Assembly: GCA_027593125.1 (NCBI GenBank)
Contig: JAQCJL010000009.1
Span: 1 to 32,399 of the forward strand
DNA from: Pseudomonadota bacterium
Lineage (GTDB): Bacteria; Pseudomonadota; Alphaproteobacteria; Puniceispirillales; UBA1172
Direction: 5' to 3'
Length of the DNA stretch: 32,399 bases
Shown: positions 8,655 through 17,851 of the stretch, in pieces
How positions within the stretch are numbered: the first letter of the stretch is position 1
Layout: each line of letters starts with the position of its first letter
Translations under genes and position numbers: made by a program
The notes under the pieces: model-generated
Database searches by the model: none
Seen by the model: the letters and a program-made list of their open reading frames with translations, nothing else
What the model was told of the DNA's origin: nothing

Positions 8655-9679
8655 CCGTTCAATTCCAACATGCCGATGATGTTTTAGATATCCTTAAGAA
8701 TCTGCCCCTAGCCTGTGATACCAGCATGAAAGCGGCATCTGACCGGCAAGGGCAATTGACCAAGCCCCCCGGTTCTCTTGGCCGGTTAGAGGACTTAGCC
8801 ATTTGGCTAGCCGGTTGGCAAGGTCGCGAGAAACCTGAAATTCGCCATCCACGCTGTGTGATCTTTGCCGGCAATCACGGCATCACGGCAAAAGGTGTAT
8901 CGGCCTTTCCCCCAGAAGTCACCATGCAGATGGTAGCCAATTTCAAAGCAGGCGGCGCCGCTATTAATCAGCTTTGTCAAGCCGCAGGGGCGGAACTTGA
9001 TGTTCACGCCTTGGATTTGGATCGCCCAACAGCTGATTTTACCGAAGGCCCTGCTATGACTATTGAGGATACTCTTGCCGCCATGCAACGCGGGGCAGAC
9101 GCTATTCCTGATGATGCTGATCTTTTGATGCCTGGGGAAATGGGCATTGGTAACACAACCTCAGCAGCAGCTCTGGCCTTGGCGGTAATGGGCAATACCT
9201 CTGATCGCACAGCCATTTATTGGACAGGGCCAGGCACAGGCCTTGATCAGGCCGGGGTCACACAAAAAGCCGCGATGGTGCAAAAAGCCATTGACCGGAA
9301 CAAAGGCAAAACCCTTAACCCGGTAGAATTATTATCCGAATATGGCGGCAGAGAAGTCGCCGCCATTGCAGGGTTAGTTCTGGCGGCACGAATGCGGCGC
9401 ATCCCAGTTCTGCTAGATGGATATATTTCAACTGCCGCCTGCCTGCCGCTTTGGCATGGGAACGCATCAGCCCTCGCCCATTGCCAGATTAGCCATTGTT
9501 CAAAAGAACCTGGGCATCAGCATATCCTGGCAGGTCTGGGATTGCAGGCAATTCTTGATCTTGGGATGCGGCTTGGTGAGGGCAGCGGTGCGGCAACTGC
9601 CTTGCCGATTGTCAAAGCCGCGCTGGCAGCGCATAATGGTATGGCTACTTTCGCTGAGGCAGGGGTATCCGGTGGATAA
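8651..9679 (+). CDS. cobT: Nicotinate-nucleotide:dimethylbenzimidazole phosphoribosyltransferase
   Basis: CobT makes alpha-ribazole phosphate from nicotinate mononucleotide and 5,6-dimethylbenzimidazole, activating the lower ligand of B12. The 342-aa length is typical. Diagnostic motifs are LTKPPGSLGRLE (37-48), AGNHGIT (73-79), PGEMGIGNTTSAAAL (161-175) and EPGHQHILAGLGLQAILDLG (286-305), then MRLGEGSGAA. E163 and E310 align with the two family catalytic/structural glutamates as I recall them. The gene begins within the cobU stop (ATGA). Its last bases, including AGGGG at 9661-9665, appear to supply the ribosome binding site for cobS. Confidence 0.96.
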   Translation: MTVQFQHADDVLDILKNLPLACDTSMKAASDRQGQLTKPPGSLGRLEDLAIWLAGWQGREKPEIRHPRCVIFAGNHGITAKGVSAFPPEVTMQMVANFKAGGAAINQLCQAAGAELDVHALDLDRPTADFTEGPAMTIEDTLAAMQRGADAIPDDADLLMPGEMGIGNTTSAAALALAVMGNTSDRTAIYWTGPGTGLDQAGVTQKAAMVQKAIDRNKGKTLNPVELLSEYGGREVAAIAGLVLAARMRRIPVLLDGYISTAACLPLWHGNASALAHCQISHCSKEPGHQHILAGLGLQAILDLGMRLGEGSGAATALPIVKAALAAHNGMATFAEAGVSGG

Positions 9680-10454
9680 ACCTAGCATGGATTATATCAA
9701 GCATATGATGGTCTGGCGCTTAGATTGCCAGATGGCAGCTATGATATTAACACGCGTGCCAATGCATATTGATTATCCCAATGATCGCAAAATTGCGATG
9801 AGTTACTGGGCGTTTCCTCTGGTTGGTATTTTAGTCGCTGGAATTTCTGCAATCCCCGGGGTTATTTTGCTGTTAGCAGGGGTTCCCCCCCTTGCCGTGG
9901 GGGCAGTTATGCTAGCGGTTGCAGCCCTTATCACAGGTGGGATGCACGAAGATGGTCTGGCGGATATAGCGGATAGTTTGGGTGGTCATGATCAGGCTAG
10001 CCGGTTGCAAATTATGCGCGATAGCCGTATTGGCGCGTTCGGGGTGATTGCGCTGGTGCTTATTCTGGTGATACAGCTTGCTTGCCTTGCCGAATTAGCA
10101 ACGCAAGGGGTCAATGTACTGATCGGGGCATGGCTGGCAGCGGCAGTGTTGTCACGTGCAATGATGGCATTGCAGGCATGGTCATACCCACCCCCTGACC
10201 AGACGGGCTTTGCCCATTCTGTTGGAAGCCCTGATCAAAACACTATGCTGATTGCCTTGGGGTTAGGGTTGGGGCTAGCTATTTTACTTTCCGGCTCATT
10301 AATGGTGTTTCTTGCCGCTGGTTTTGCTGTTCTTGCAACTTTTCTGATCGGTGCTGCATTTAATTGGCACCTTGGCGGCATAAACGGTGATGGGCTTGGT
10401 GCAACCCAAATGCTGTCTTCAGCAGTTATATTTATGGTTATGGCGATATCATGA
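9672..10454 (+). CDS. cobS: Adenosylcobinamide-GDP ribazoletransferase (cobalamin synthase)
   Basis: CobS is a polytopic inner-membrane enzyme that joins AdoCbi-GDP to alpha-ribazole (or its phosphate), the final assembly step of cobalamin. The protein is about 260 aa from GTG 9672. It shows ILTRVPMHI near the N-terminus and the diagnostic MHEDGLADIADSLGG with IMRDSRIGAFGV in the first third, followed by several hydrophobic helices. The conserved acidic residues in HEDGLAD bind divalent metal in the family. I chose GTG 9672 because AGGGG ends 6 bases before it; ATG 9687 is an alternative. The frame is open much further upstream, but that part is antisense-free shadow inside cobT. The stop overlaps the next gene as ATGA. 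Confidence 0.93.
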   Translation: MDKPSMDYIKHMMVWRLDCQMAAMILTRVPMHIDYPNDRKIAMSYWAFPLVGILVAGISAIPGVILLLAGVPPLAVGAVMLAVAALITGGMHEDGLADIADSLGGHDQASRLQIMRDSRIGAFGVIALVLILVIQLACLAELATQGVNVLIGAWLAAAVLSRAMMALQAWSYPPPDQTGFAHSVGSPDQNTMLIALGLGLGLAILLSGSLMVFLAAGFAVLATFLIGAAFNWHLGGINGDGLGATQMLSSAVIFMVMAIS

Positions 10455-11107
10455 CACCTGCTGATGCAGAAAAAGGCATCATAACACTGGGACGCTTGAT
10501 TCTAATTCGCCATGCCAGAACAGATTATGACCGCGCCCTTATTCCTCCTGAAGACCCCCCACTTGATCCCTTAGCCCAGCATGATTATGTGGCAATGGTA
10601 TCAGAGTTGCCTAAACATTGGCATTGGGTCGTATCACCTCTTCGTCGATGCCTTGCCACAGCTGAACACTTGATTTCCCATGGCGCAGAATGCGCTGAAC
10701 ACACCACCGATAACCGGTTAATAGAACAATCTTATGGTCGCTGGCATGGGCAAGATATTGCCACTGTTTGGGATAAGGAATTAGCCGAAGGACCAAAGCA
10801 TAACTGGCATTTTTTGCACCCAGATCATACCCCCCCAGAAGGTGAATCTTTTCATCAGCTAACTACGCGTGTGACCCCTCTTTTGCATGAGTTAAGCACA
10901 TCAGGGCAAAATTATATTGTTATCACCCACGGCATGGTGATAAGGGCCATGGTTGGCGCGGCGCTAGGATTGACACCAGATCGCGCTATGGCATTTGAAA
11001 TTGCCCCTATGTCGATGACGGGATTAACGCGCATGAATAAAGGGGGCAGTCTTGATCAAGCCAATGGCGGTGATTGGCAGGTCAATTTCCTAAACCGAGG
11101 GTTTTGA
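10451..11107 (+). CDS. cobC: Histidine phosphatase family protein, CobC-like (probable alpha-ribazole phosphatase)
   Basis: This 218-aa branch-1 histidine phosphatase has RHA at 20-22 (usually RHG), SPLRRCLATA (62-71, with the phosphate-binding Arg), an acid in LIEQSYGRWHG (90-100) and ITHGM (158-162) with the second histidine. In cobalamin assembly CobC dephosphorylates alpha-ribazole phosphate or the cobalamin phosphate. That role is inferred from its position as the fourth gene of a 4-base-overlapping cobU-cobT-cobS operon and from the EQSYGRWHG block, which is CobC-like. The RHG to RHA change leaves the nucleophilic histidine in place. The gene ends 20 bases from the convergent hpf stop, with no visible terminator between. 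Confidence 0.8.
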   Translation: MTPADAEKGIITLGRLILIRHARTDYDRALIPPEDPPLDPLAQHDYVAMVSELPKHWHWVVSPLRRCLATAEHLISHGAECAEHTTDNRLIEQSYGRWHGQDIATVWDKELAEGPKHNWHFLHPDHTPPEGESFHQLTTRVTPLLHELSTSGQNYIVITHGMVIRAMVGAALGLTPDRAMAFEIAPMSMTGLTRMNKGGSLDQANGGDWQVNFLNRGF

Positions 11108-11127
11108 TTAAATTTTCTGATACTACC

Positions 11128-11730
11128 CTATCGGTTGCCACGTGGGTCAACCCATCCAATACTGCCATCATTTCGGCGGTAAATCATATTCAGCCCCATA
11201 TGGGATCGGTTGCGAAACATCATCGCTGGCTGGCCTGATATATCAAACCGCATGATCGCTTCTTCAAGAGACATAATATTAATTGGATAATCCATTTCCG
11301 CCAGAATCGCTGGAGCACCCTCACCACTAATGGCCTCATCAACACCGCCATCTTGGATATCTTCCTCATCCTTGAGGTCAGAAAGGGACAGCACCGTCAT
11401 GGTCGCATCCATCTGATCCGTTTCCTGCTGATCGTGACGATGATTGCGAAGCCGGCGTTTATAACGGCGTAAGCGTTTTTCAATATGATGAGCGGCAACA
11501 TCAAGCGCTTGATGGGCATCCCCTGCCTTACCACTAGCCTCCATATCCATGCCTGTAGACAGATTGACATGAACCTTAACGGCAAAACCGGCCGTATCTT
11601 TTTCTAAGGTGACTGAACCTGACACGGCACGAGGAAAATATTTTTCAATAGCTGCCTCTAATTGCACTTGGGCGTGTTCTTGAAACGCTGGACCCGTATC
11701 CATATTTTTACCTGAAACAGTGATTTGCAT
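11128..11730 (-). CDS. hpf: Ribosome hibernation promoting factor, long form
   Basis: HPF binds the 30S A/P-site region when growth slows, and the long form pairs ribosomes into 100S dimers. The N-terminal domain (about residues 1-100) starts MQITVSGKNMDTG and ends in the basic RLRRYKRRLRNH. A linker of about 35 acidic residues follows. The C-terminal dimerisation domain (about 145-200) has MSLEEAIMRFDISGQPAMMF and ends IGWVDPRGNR. Two ATGs lie in AAGGAGATGAAAATG. The first (11736) abuts the Shine-Dalgarno, so I chose the second (11730), which has 6-base spacing and gives 200 aa. It is the last gene of a - strand group, but its own promoter in the 112-base upstream gap is likely. Confidence 0.94.
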   Translation of the reverse strand: MQITVSGKNMDTGPAFQEHAQVQLEAAIEKYFPRAVSGSVTLEKDTAGFAVKVHVNLSTGMDMEASGKAGDAHQALDVAAHHIEKRLRRYKRRLRNHRHDQQETDQMDATMTVLSLSDLKDEEDIQDGGVDEAISGEGAPAILAEMDYPINIMSLEEAIMRFDISGQPAMMFRNRSHMGLNMIYRRNDGSIGWVDPRGNR

Positions 11731-11780
11731 TTTCATCTCCTTTGTTCAGACACATTGATAAGATCGATAAACGTTTTTTT

Positions 11781-11801
11781 ATGATCAGCCAAAACGATCA
11801 T
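11781..11801. repeat. Inverted repeat ATGATC-N9-GATCAT upstream of hpf
   Basis: Two perfect 6-base arms, at 11781-11786 and 11796-11801, lie about 50 bases upstream of the hpf start in the 112-base intergenic gap. The arrangement could be an operator for hpf or a weak hairpin. An A-run follows on the - strand instead of a U-run, so it does not look like a terminator for the upstream oxygenase gene. Confidence 0.35.
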
Positions 11802-11848
11802 CAATACAAGTTTAGAGTAAATGCAATTTGTGCTTGAAATACGGCAAA

Positions 11849-12472
11849 TCAGGCAAATTCTTGCCGTAACCCTATAGATAACCTTCCGCCATCCACCTGA
11901 TCAACAAAATGCAATGGGCGTCCGTGATCCCCATCACGATTGGCAAAACCTGGCGCCGACAGCAACACCAACTGCCCCGGATGATCATTTAGGGCAACAG
12001 CACCATTGCCATTACGATCATCACATAAACAAAGTCGCGATTTCCCTGCCAAAGTAATGATAATCACGATCTGTCGATACCGTAGCCCATCACGGTGAAC
12101 CCCGATCCCTTTAGACCCTTTGGGATAGCGTTGAATAGCGCGATCATTAAGATAAAGTGGTTCAGAAAACACAGGGGTTTCCAGCCTGCCATTCGCCGTG
12201 TTCAGCCCATCTTCTAGCATCTGGCAGATGACCTCCAGATGGCCTTCTCTTGGGGCTGGAAAACAGATATCAAAGTCCTGATGAACAACGACCCCTTTAT
12301 GCGATACGCGGTCAGTCGCACGGCGCATTGGTAAAGCCTCAGCCATATCCGTTAACACTGCGATTTCATCAGCGGTAAAAAAAGGCACAGAAACACCAAG
12401 GCACTGATCCGCGGCTAGCGCAATCAGTGCCTCTTTGAGTTGATCTATGCGGTCATCGGTCAAGGCAAACAT
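11849..12472 (-). CDS. Putative 2-oxoglutarate/Fe(II)-dependent oxygenase fold protein
   Basis: The 207-aa protein has a C-terminal half consistent with the double-stranded beta-helix of Fe(II)/2OG oxygenases. HRD at about residues 125-127 (GVHRDGLRYRQ) gives a possible H-x-D pair. A later PLHFVDQVDGGRLSIGLRQ gives a possible distal His and the 2OG-binding Arg about ten residues on. The N-terminal half is not diagnostic. The substrate is unknown, and the call rests on the spacing of these residues. It follows the aminotransferase by 26 bases on the same strand and has no strong Shine-Dalgarno, so it is probably co-transcribed. It may be a modification or catabolic enzyme; I cannot tell which. 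Confidence 0.55.
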   Translation of the reverse strand: MFALTDDRIDQLKEALIALAADQCLGVSVPFFTADEIAVLTDMAEALPMRRATDRVSHKGVVVHQDFDICFPAPREGHLEVICQMLEDGLNTANGRLETPVFSEPLYLNDRAIQRYPKGSKGIGVHRDGLRYRQIVIIITLAGKSRLCLCDDRNGNGAVALNDHPGQLVLLSAPGFANRDGDHGRPLHFVDQVDGGRLSIGLRQEFA

Positions 12473-12498
12473 GAGTGTTTGACCACCATAACAAAGAT

Positions 12499-13890
12499 TT
12501 AATCGAGGGTTTTGACCAGTTTATCAACCTCAGGAAGAACGCTTTCCACACGATCAAACATCATATTAATTTCGTCTTCGCTGATAATTAGTGGCGGGCA
12601 AAACGCGATGCCATCAAGAGGAAGTGCCCTAATAATCACCCCAGCATCCTGAACCATTTTCATGACCCGTGCGGCCAATTTATGCTTTGGATCAAGCTTA
12701 ATCCGGCTATTGGGTTCTTTCACAAACTCAATCGCACCAATAAGCCCAATACCGCGCGCATCACCAACGCTGTCATATTTCCCAAGCCCCTTGATCCGCT
12801 CTTGGAATAACGGCGCGATTTTGCGAACATAATTGATAATGTCACGCTCTTCCATCAATTCAAGCGTACGCAGAGCAACTGCCGCAGGAACAGGATGGGC
12901 AGTATAAGTATAACCATGGCCGAACTGGCCTAGCTTTTCTGCTTGAACTGCCATGCCGTCAGCAACTTTATTGCTTACCAATACAGCTGAAATTGGCAGA
13001 TAAGCAGATGATAAAGCCTTAGCGCAGGTGAGGATATCTGGCTTGAGACCATAAGTTTGTGATCCCCACATATTGCCCGTACGACCAAAGCCACAGATCA
13101 CTTCATCAGCGATAAACAGAATATCGTGTTTCTTTAAAATTGGTTGAAGAGCCTCAAAATACCCTTTCGGGGGAAGTATCACCCCGCCAGCACCCATTAA
13201 CGGTTCAGCAATAAAGGCACCGATAGTATCTGCGCCTTCTTCAGCTATCATGTCTTCTAGGTCTTGCATGCAACGCTTAACGAAATCATCCACGCTTTCG
13301 CCATCGTGAGCATCTTGGAAATAATGTGGCGAGGAGGTGTGTTTGGCAAAATCAAGTGGTAGGCTGAACCCTTGCTGAACATAGGGGAGCGCTGTAAGGC
13401 TTGACGCCGCCAGTGTTACACCATGATAGCCACGCTTGCGGCTAATCACTTTACGCTTTTCAGGCTTACCAATCGCGGCATGATAATACCATACCATTTT
13501 GATGGCAGTATCGTTTGCTTCTGATCCAGAATTACAGAAAAAAACCTTATCCAGACCATCAGGGGCAGCTTTGATCAGTTTTTCAGCCAGATTAATCGCC
13601 GGATTATGCGTCTTCGCCGTAAAGCTGTGGTAAAAGGGCAATTCCTGCATCTGTTTGGTGGCGGCTTTAACCAATTCGGTTTCGCTAAACCCAAAAGATG
13701 CACACCAGAGACCTGCTAGACCTTCGATATAATCCTTACCTTCACTGTCATAAACAAAGACGCCTTTGCCCTTATTGATGATCATTGGCCCCTGTTCCGC
13801 CAGCATTGCCGGGTTAGTGTAAGGGTGCATATGATATGCAATATCTTTGGCTTCTTGTGAGTTTGGTGAAAACATTTCAGGTTTATTCAT
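12499..13890 (-). CDS. Class III (omega) aminotransferase, PLP-dependent
   Basis: Class III aminotransferases move the amino group of an omega-amino acid or amine to pyruvate or another keto acid. The 463-aa protein has the typical order: LAGLWCASFGFSE (58-70), FCNSGSEANDTAIK (118-131) for phosphate binding, RGYHGVT (153-159), AFIAEPLMGAGGV (225-237), FIADEVICGFGRTG (259-272) with D262 for the pyridine nitrogen, and the Schiff-base lysine K291 in TCAKALSSAYLPI. The overall pattern matches the pyruvate-dependent omega-transaminase group (beta-alanine, putrescine, taurine and similar amines), and the exact substrate is not predictable. GGAG lies 7 bases before the ATG. It sits between an SDR and a putative oxygenase, all on the - strand. 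Confidence 0.92.
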   Translation of the reverse strand: MNKPEMFSPNSQEAKDIAYHMHPYTNPAMLAEQGPMIINKGKGVFVYDSEGKDYIEGLAGLWCASFGFSETELVKAATKQMQELPFYHSFTAKTHNPAINLAEKLIKAAPDGLDKVFFCNSGSEANDTAIKMVWYYHAAIGKPEKRKVISRKRGYHGVTLAASSLTALPYVQQGFSLPLDFAKHTSSPHYFQDAHDGESVDDFVKRCMQDLEDMIAEEGADTIGAFIAEPLMGAGGVILPPKGYFEALQPILKKHDILFIADEVICGFGRTGNMWGSQTYGLKPDILTCAKALSSAYLPISAVLVSNKVADGMAVQAEKLGQFGHGYTYTAHPVPAAVALRTLELMEERDIINYVRKIAPLFQERIKGLGKYDSVGDARGIGLIGAIEFVKEPNSRIKLDPKHKLAARVMKMVQDAGVIIRALPLDGIAFCPPLIISEDEINMMFDRVESVLPEVDKLVKTLD

Positions 13891-13952
13891 ATCGTAACTC
13901 CATGATATGGATTTTCGGTTAACAGATCAAAAGGCCTTCTCAATTGAATTGA

Positions 13953-14693
13953 TCAGACATGCTGACCGCCATTAATGTGTAATTCAGCCCCATTAACATA
14001 ACTAGCCCTATCAGAGCACAGAAAATAGATGCTGTCTGCAACTTCCTTTGTTGTTCCCAGCCGCTGCATCGGAATGCCAGGCAAGGCTATTTCTTCAGCT
14101 TCTGGGGAAAGGATATCTGTTTTTATCTCACCTGGTGCTATGGCATTTACGCGCACCCCTAAATGACCAAAGTCATTAGCCATTTCGCGTGTCAAAGCAC
14201 TCAGCGCCGCTTTAGATGTGGCATAAGCGGTTCCAGCAAAACTATGAACACGACTGCCCGCGATGGAGGTCACATTGACAATCGTGCCTTTGCCGCGCCC
14301 TAGTGCGTCTGCCAAACCCCTTGCCAACATAATTGGCGCAAAGAAATTCACTTGAAACACTTCATTCCAAACACTGATCGGTGTGGCCATACTATCCATA
14401 CGCTCACCCTTATCAAGCTTGGGGGAAATACCCGCATTGTTTACCAGTGCGTGAAGCGGTTCATTCTTTAAACGTTTCAATAATTCTAGGATGCCATTTT
14501 CAATGCTTGCCGGATCAGATAAATCAATTTGCAAATGATCTTCTTCCCCTGCTGGCCAAGGACAATTTTTAGGAAAGGCCTGACGCGAACAGGTAATCAC
14601 ACGCCAACCTTCTTCGGAAAAGCGTTTGACCGTTGCGTGGCCTATGCCTCGGCTAGCTCCAGTTAGAACAAGTGTTTTTCTGCCTTCCGACAT
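13953..14693 (-). CDS. SDR-family oxidoreductase
   Basis: This classical short-chain dehydrogenase/reductase of 246 aa is cytoplasmic and NAD(P)-dependent. It has the dinucleotide motif TGASRGIG (11-18), NNAG (85-88), the catalytic serine in VTSIAG (S143) and YATSK with Y157 and K161. The C-terminus ends with the usual YVNGAELHINGG. It resembles 3-oxoacyl-ACP reductase or glucose dehydrogenase-type SDRs, but its substrate cannot be assigned. The frame is open far upstream on this strand, but the extra part would run across the start of the divergent GMC gene and has no family similarity. ATG 14693, preceded by AAGAGATG, fits the family. It is probably the first gene of the - strand group ending in hpf. 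Confidence 0.9.
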   Translation of the reverse strand: MSEGRKTLVLTGASRGIGHATVKRFSEEGWRVITCSRQAFPKNCPWPAGEEDHLQIDLSDPASIENGILELLKRLKNEPLHALVNNAGISPKLDKGERMDSMATPISVWNEVFQVNFFAPIMLARGLADALGRGKGTIVNVTSIAGSRVHSFAGTAYATSKAALSALTREMANDFGHLGVRVNAIAPGEIKTDILSPEAEEIALPGIPMQRLGTTKEVADSIYFLCSDRASYVNGAELHINGGQHV

Positions 14694-14795
14694 GATGTTT
14701 TCATCTCTTGCTAGCGGTTTGACTTCATCGTAGTTTAAAGGAAGAATGATCAAATGACGATAAGAATATTTTAATGTTACAAATAAGGGAACACT

Positions 14796-16412
14796 ATGAA
14801 TAACGCAGATTTCATCATCGTTGGGGCTGGTTCTGCTGGCTGTGTTCTGGCTAACCGTCTGACAGCAGATGGCAAAACCACGGTAATCCTGATTGAAGCC
14901 GGTGGCGAAGACAGAAATCCCTTTATTCATCTGCCTGTGGGTTACGTTAAAACCATGGTCAATCCTAGCATCAACTGGATGTTTAAGACTGAACCAGAAA
15001 AAGGCACCCATGACCGCGCCATTGATATGCCAAGAGGAAAAGTTCTGGGTGGATCTTCGTCCATTAATGGCATGATTTATGTGCGCGGACAAAGTGGGGA
15101 TTATGACAACTGGGCGCAACGCGGTAACAAAGGCTGGAGCTATGATGAAGTTCTACCATACTTCAAGAAAACCGAATGTTTTGAAGGCATTAAAGACGAT
15201 AAGATAGATGCTGAATTAAGAGGTAATGACGGCCCAATTCATGTTCAACACGTCCGTGAACATTATGACGCGATGGATATGGTGCTCAAAAGTGCAAATG
15301 CTGAAGGCTGGCCAACTAACCCTGACTATAATGGCCGCGATCAAGAAGGTTTTGCTTATGCTCAGACAACCATGCGTGGGGGCTTACGCTGGTCTACTAA
15401 AAAGGGCTATTTGAACCCAGCGCGTAAGCGCCCTAATCTGCGTGTCATTAGCCACGCCATTGCGACTAAATTGACCCTAACAGGTAAGCGCGTGACTGGC
15501 GTGACCATTAATCAGGCTGGAAAAGAAGAAAGCCTGACCGCCAATGCCGAAGTGATTTTATCAGCAGGGGCAATTCAGTCGCCGCAATTGCTTGAACTGT
15601 CTGGCATTGGTGATATTGCCATTTTGAGCCAGCATGGCATAGAAACCAAGCATCATCTTGCCGCCGTAGGCAAGCATCTCCAAGATCATTTCATCTCGCG
15701 CTTGTCTTGGAAACTTACCGGCCTTGGTTCCCTAAACAGCAAAACACGCGGCTTTGGCCTGATGGGGGAGTTGCTTCGCTTTGCAGCAGGACGCCGAGGG
15801 GCGTTGACCATGCCTTCAGGTATCGTGCTTGGCTTTGTCAAAAGCCGTGAAGGGTTGATGGCCCCCGATATTCAGTTTCATATTGCAAACGCCAGTTATG
15901 CTAATCCTGCAAAACGGGTGTTTGACCCCTTCCCTGGCATGACCATTGGGCCATGTCAGTTGCGTCCGGAAAGTCAGGGGTCTGTGCATCTCAAAACCAC
16001 TAATCCCTTTGATGCTCCTGCTATTCGCATGAATTATCTTGATGCTGCTGAGGATAAACGTGTGCATATCGCCGCTATTCGCATAGCCAGACAGCTTATG
16101 AGCAATGCTGTCATGTCTCCGCATGTGATCGAAGAATTGCGCCCGGGGCATGAGGTGGAAACAGATGATGAATTGCTAGATTATATCCGTCAATCTGGGG
16201 TAACCCTTTATCATCCGGTTTCAACTTGCCGTATGGGGCCTGATGCCAATCACAATGTTGTCGATGAACGCTTGCGCGTTTACGGGATAGAAGGATTGCG
16301 TGTTGTTGATGCGTCTATCATGCCGTCGCTGGTATCGGGTAACACCAACGCACCAACCATTATGATTGCTGAAAAAGCAAGTGATATGATTATAGCGGAT
16401 CACCGCCTATAA
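14796..16412 (+). CDS. GMC-family FAD oxidoreductase (choline/alcohol dehydrogenase-like)
   Basis: GMC enzymes oxidise alcohols to aldehydes with bound FAD. The 538-aa protein has the N-terminal FAD motif GAGSAG (10-15) with the ribose-binding acid in LIEAGG. GMC signature 1 is at 80-98 ([19 protein letters not shown]) and signature 2 is [15 protein letters not shown] in the middle. The C-terminal active-site region has [10 protein letters not shown] (His near 473) and [12 protein letters not shown] (Asn near 517). It resembles choline dehydrogenase and the broad aliphatic alcohol or polyethylene glycol dehydrogenases. No betaine aldehyde dehydrogenase gene is beside it, so I do not call it betA. 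AAGGGAA precedes the ATG. It is divergent from the SDR gene, with 102 bases between. Confidence 0.92.
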   Translation: MNNADFIIVGAGSAGCVLANRLTADGKTTVILIEAGGEDRNPFIHLPVGYVKTMVNPSINWMFKTEPEKGTHDRAIDMPRGKVLGGSSSINGMIYVRGQSGDYDNWAQRGNKGWSYDEVLPYFKKTECFEGIKDDKIDAELRGNDGPIHVQHVREHYDAMDMVLKSANAEGWPTNPDYNGRDQEGFAYAQTTMRGGLRWSTKKGYLNPARKRPNLRVISHAIATKLTLTGKRVTGVTINQAGKEESLTANAEVILSAGAIQSPQLLELSGIGDIAILSQHGIETKHHLAAVGKHLQDHFISRLSWKLTGLGSLNSKTRGFGLMGELLRFAAGRRGALTMPSGIVLGFVKSREGLMAPDIQFHIANASYANPAKRVFDPFPGMTIGPCQLRPESQGSVHLKTTNPFDAPAIRMNYLDAAEDKRVHIAAIRIARQLMSNAVMSPHVIEELRPGHEVETDDELLDYIRQSGVTLYHPVSTCRMGPDANHNVVDERLRVYGIEGLRVVDASIMPSLVSGNTNAPTIMIAEKASDMIIADHRL

Positions 16413-16468
16413 ACCTTTAGGCGTCTTTATAACAATCATAGGGCTAGAAATTTCACTTTGGGGACATT

Positions 16469-17851
16469 ATGACATCACCCAATCCTAAACCTGATGCCTT
16501 TCCCCTTGCTATCATTGGTGACGGTTATGCCGCGGCCGTGTTGTTAATTCATCTGGCCAAGCATGGTTTTGATCTCAATCAGGTTGTTGTTATTGGCAAA
16601 GGCCAGCTTGGCCTTGGGGCAGCATATGGAACAGAGCATCCAGATTTTCGGTTAAATGTCCGTGATGATCTGATGATCATTGATGACGATAATCCTGAAG
16701 ATTTCGTTCATTGGGCAAGCCAGTTAGATGATCCCAACGCCGAGGACCCTGAAGGTGGAGGCAAGTTTTATCAGCGCCGTGATTTTGCCCGATATGTTCG
16801 CCATATGCTGGCAAAGCATGATATTGAGACCTTTATTACCCACATCAAAGCTAGGGCAAACCGTATCGCACGCGGCCATAATGGGAATTGGATCATTTCC
16901 CTTGATCATGGGCAAAAGGTCACTGCCAGGGCAGCGGTACTTGCAACCGGAAACCCAACACCCAATGCTGATCACCTGATCTGTGAAAATGCACCTGCGG
17001 ATCGCATCCACCGCACCCCATGGGATGGTAAAAGCATTGCCACGATTGCGCCTGATGATCATGTGCTTTTGGTCGGCGGGGGATTAACGGCACTTGATGC
17101 TTGCCTTGCGTTTTATCACGCTAAACATAAAGGCAAATTAACGCTCGTGACTCCGAGAGGACTATTGCCGCCGCGACAACGAGACTGGACCAAAGACAGC
17201 ATTCCAGATTTCCCTGAACCTCTTACTGCTTCTCAATTTGTTCGGCATATGCGCCAGCACTTGCCCATTGCCCCCCCGGACACAAGCGTCTGGCAATCAG
17301 CTTTTGAAGGGCTAAGGGCGGTATTGCCTGATGCATGGTCAAGACTTTCCCCCTTTTGTCGAAAAAGGCTTATCACTCGCCTAGGGTGGTTGTGGTCATT
17401 ATTGCGTTATCGCGCCGCGCCCCAGGCCATGGCCGCCATTCAAGATATGATAAACTGCAACCAAATGGAGATCATATCCGATCGGGTCATTAGCATTGGT
17501 AAAGGCGCCCCCCTCACCGTTGCATTAGCCCAACACGGTTCTGTTGCTTGTGATATTGCCTATCTTGCTTCTGGCCCCGGGCATGATACCCTTATCCAAA
17601 CTATGATTAATGATGGCATTGCACTTTCGCCTTTTGGTAAAGATACACAGAATAGGTTTGGGGTTGCCGTTGGTGATGATTATGCTCTGTTAGGCGCTGA
17701 TGGAAATACAGCACAAACCTTATGGGCAATTGGCCCACCGACAATAGCTTGCCTTGGTGATGTTGTTGGGGTGTCATCTATCGCAAGGCAAGCGGCGTCC
17801 TTAGCCCAACAGCTTTGCCCCACCATGACCAGAGAAAAGGCTAAATCATGA
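16469..17851 (+). CDS. FAD/NAD(P)-binding protein (COG4529-like)
   Basis: The 460-aa protein starts with a dinucleotide-binding motif, IIGDGYAAAVLLIHLAK (15-31). Then come the conserved GLGAAYGTEHPDFRLNVRDD block (48-67) and a second nucleotide-binding motif, LLVGGGLTALD, near residue 196-206. This layout matches the uncharacterised NAD_binding_9/COG4529 flavoprotein family, related to FAD-dependent pyridine nucleotide oxidoreductases and HpnW-like hydroxylases. No signal peptide or membrane segment is evident, and the reaction is unknown. GGGGACATT lies directly before the ATG. The stop overlaps the start of the YcgN-like gene by 4 bases, implying translational coupling. Confidence 0.8.
   Translation: MTSPNPKPDAFPLAIIGDGYAAAVLLIHLAKHGFDLNQVVVIGKGQLGLGAAYGTEHPDFRLNVRDDLMIIDDDNPEDFVHWASQLDDPNAEDPEGGGKFYQRRDFARYVRHMLAKHDIETFITHIKARANRIARGHNGNWIISLDHGQKVTARAAVLATGNPTPNADHLICENAPADRIHRTPWDGKSIATIAPDDHVLLVGGGLTALDACLAFYHAKHKGKLTLVTPRGLLPPRQRDWTKDSIPDFPEPLTASQFVRHMRQHLPIAPPDTSVWQSAFEGLRAVLPDAWSRLSPFCRKRLITRLGWLWSLLRYRAAPQAMAAIQDMINCNQMEIISDRVISIGKGAPLTVALAQHGSVACDIAYLASGPGHDTLIQTMINDGIALSPFGKDTQNRFGVAVGDDYALLGADGNTAQTLWAIGPPTIACLGDVVGVSSIARQAASLAQQLCPTMTREKAKS

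Noticed and set aside
9417-9671. N-terminal extension of cobS
   Set aside because: It lies within cobT, has no CobS-like sequence, and a GTG with AGGGG at 9672 gives a family-like start.
14694-15119. N-terminal extension of the SDR gene
   Set aside because: It would overlap the divergent GMC gene on the other strand and lacks SDR similarity; ATG 14693 gives the standard N-terminus.
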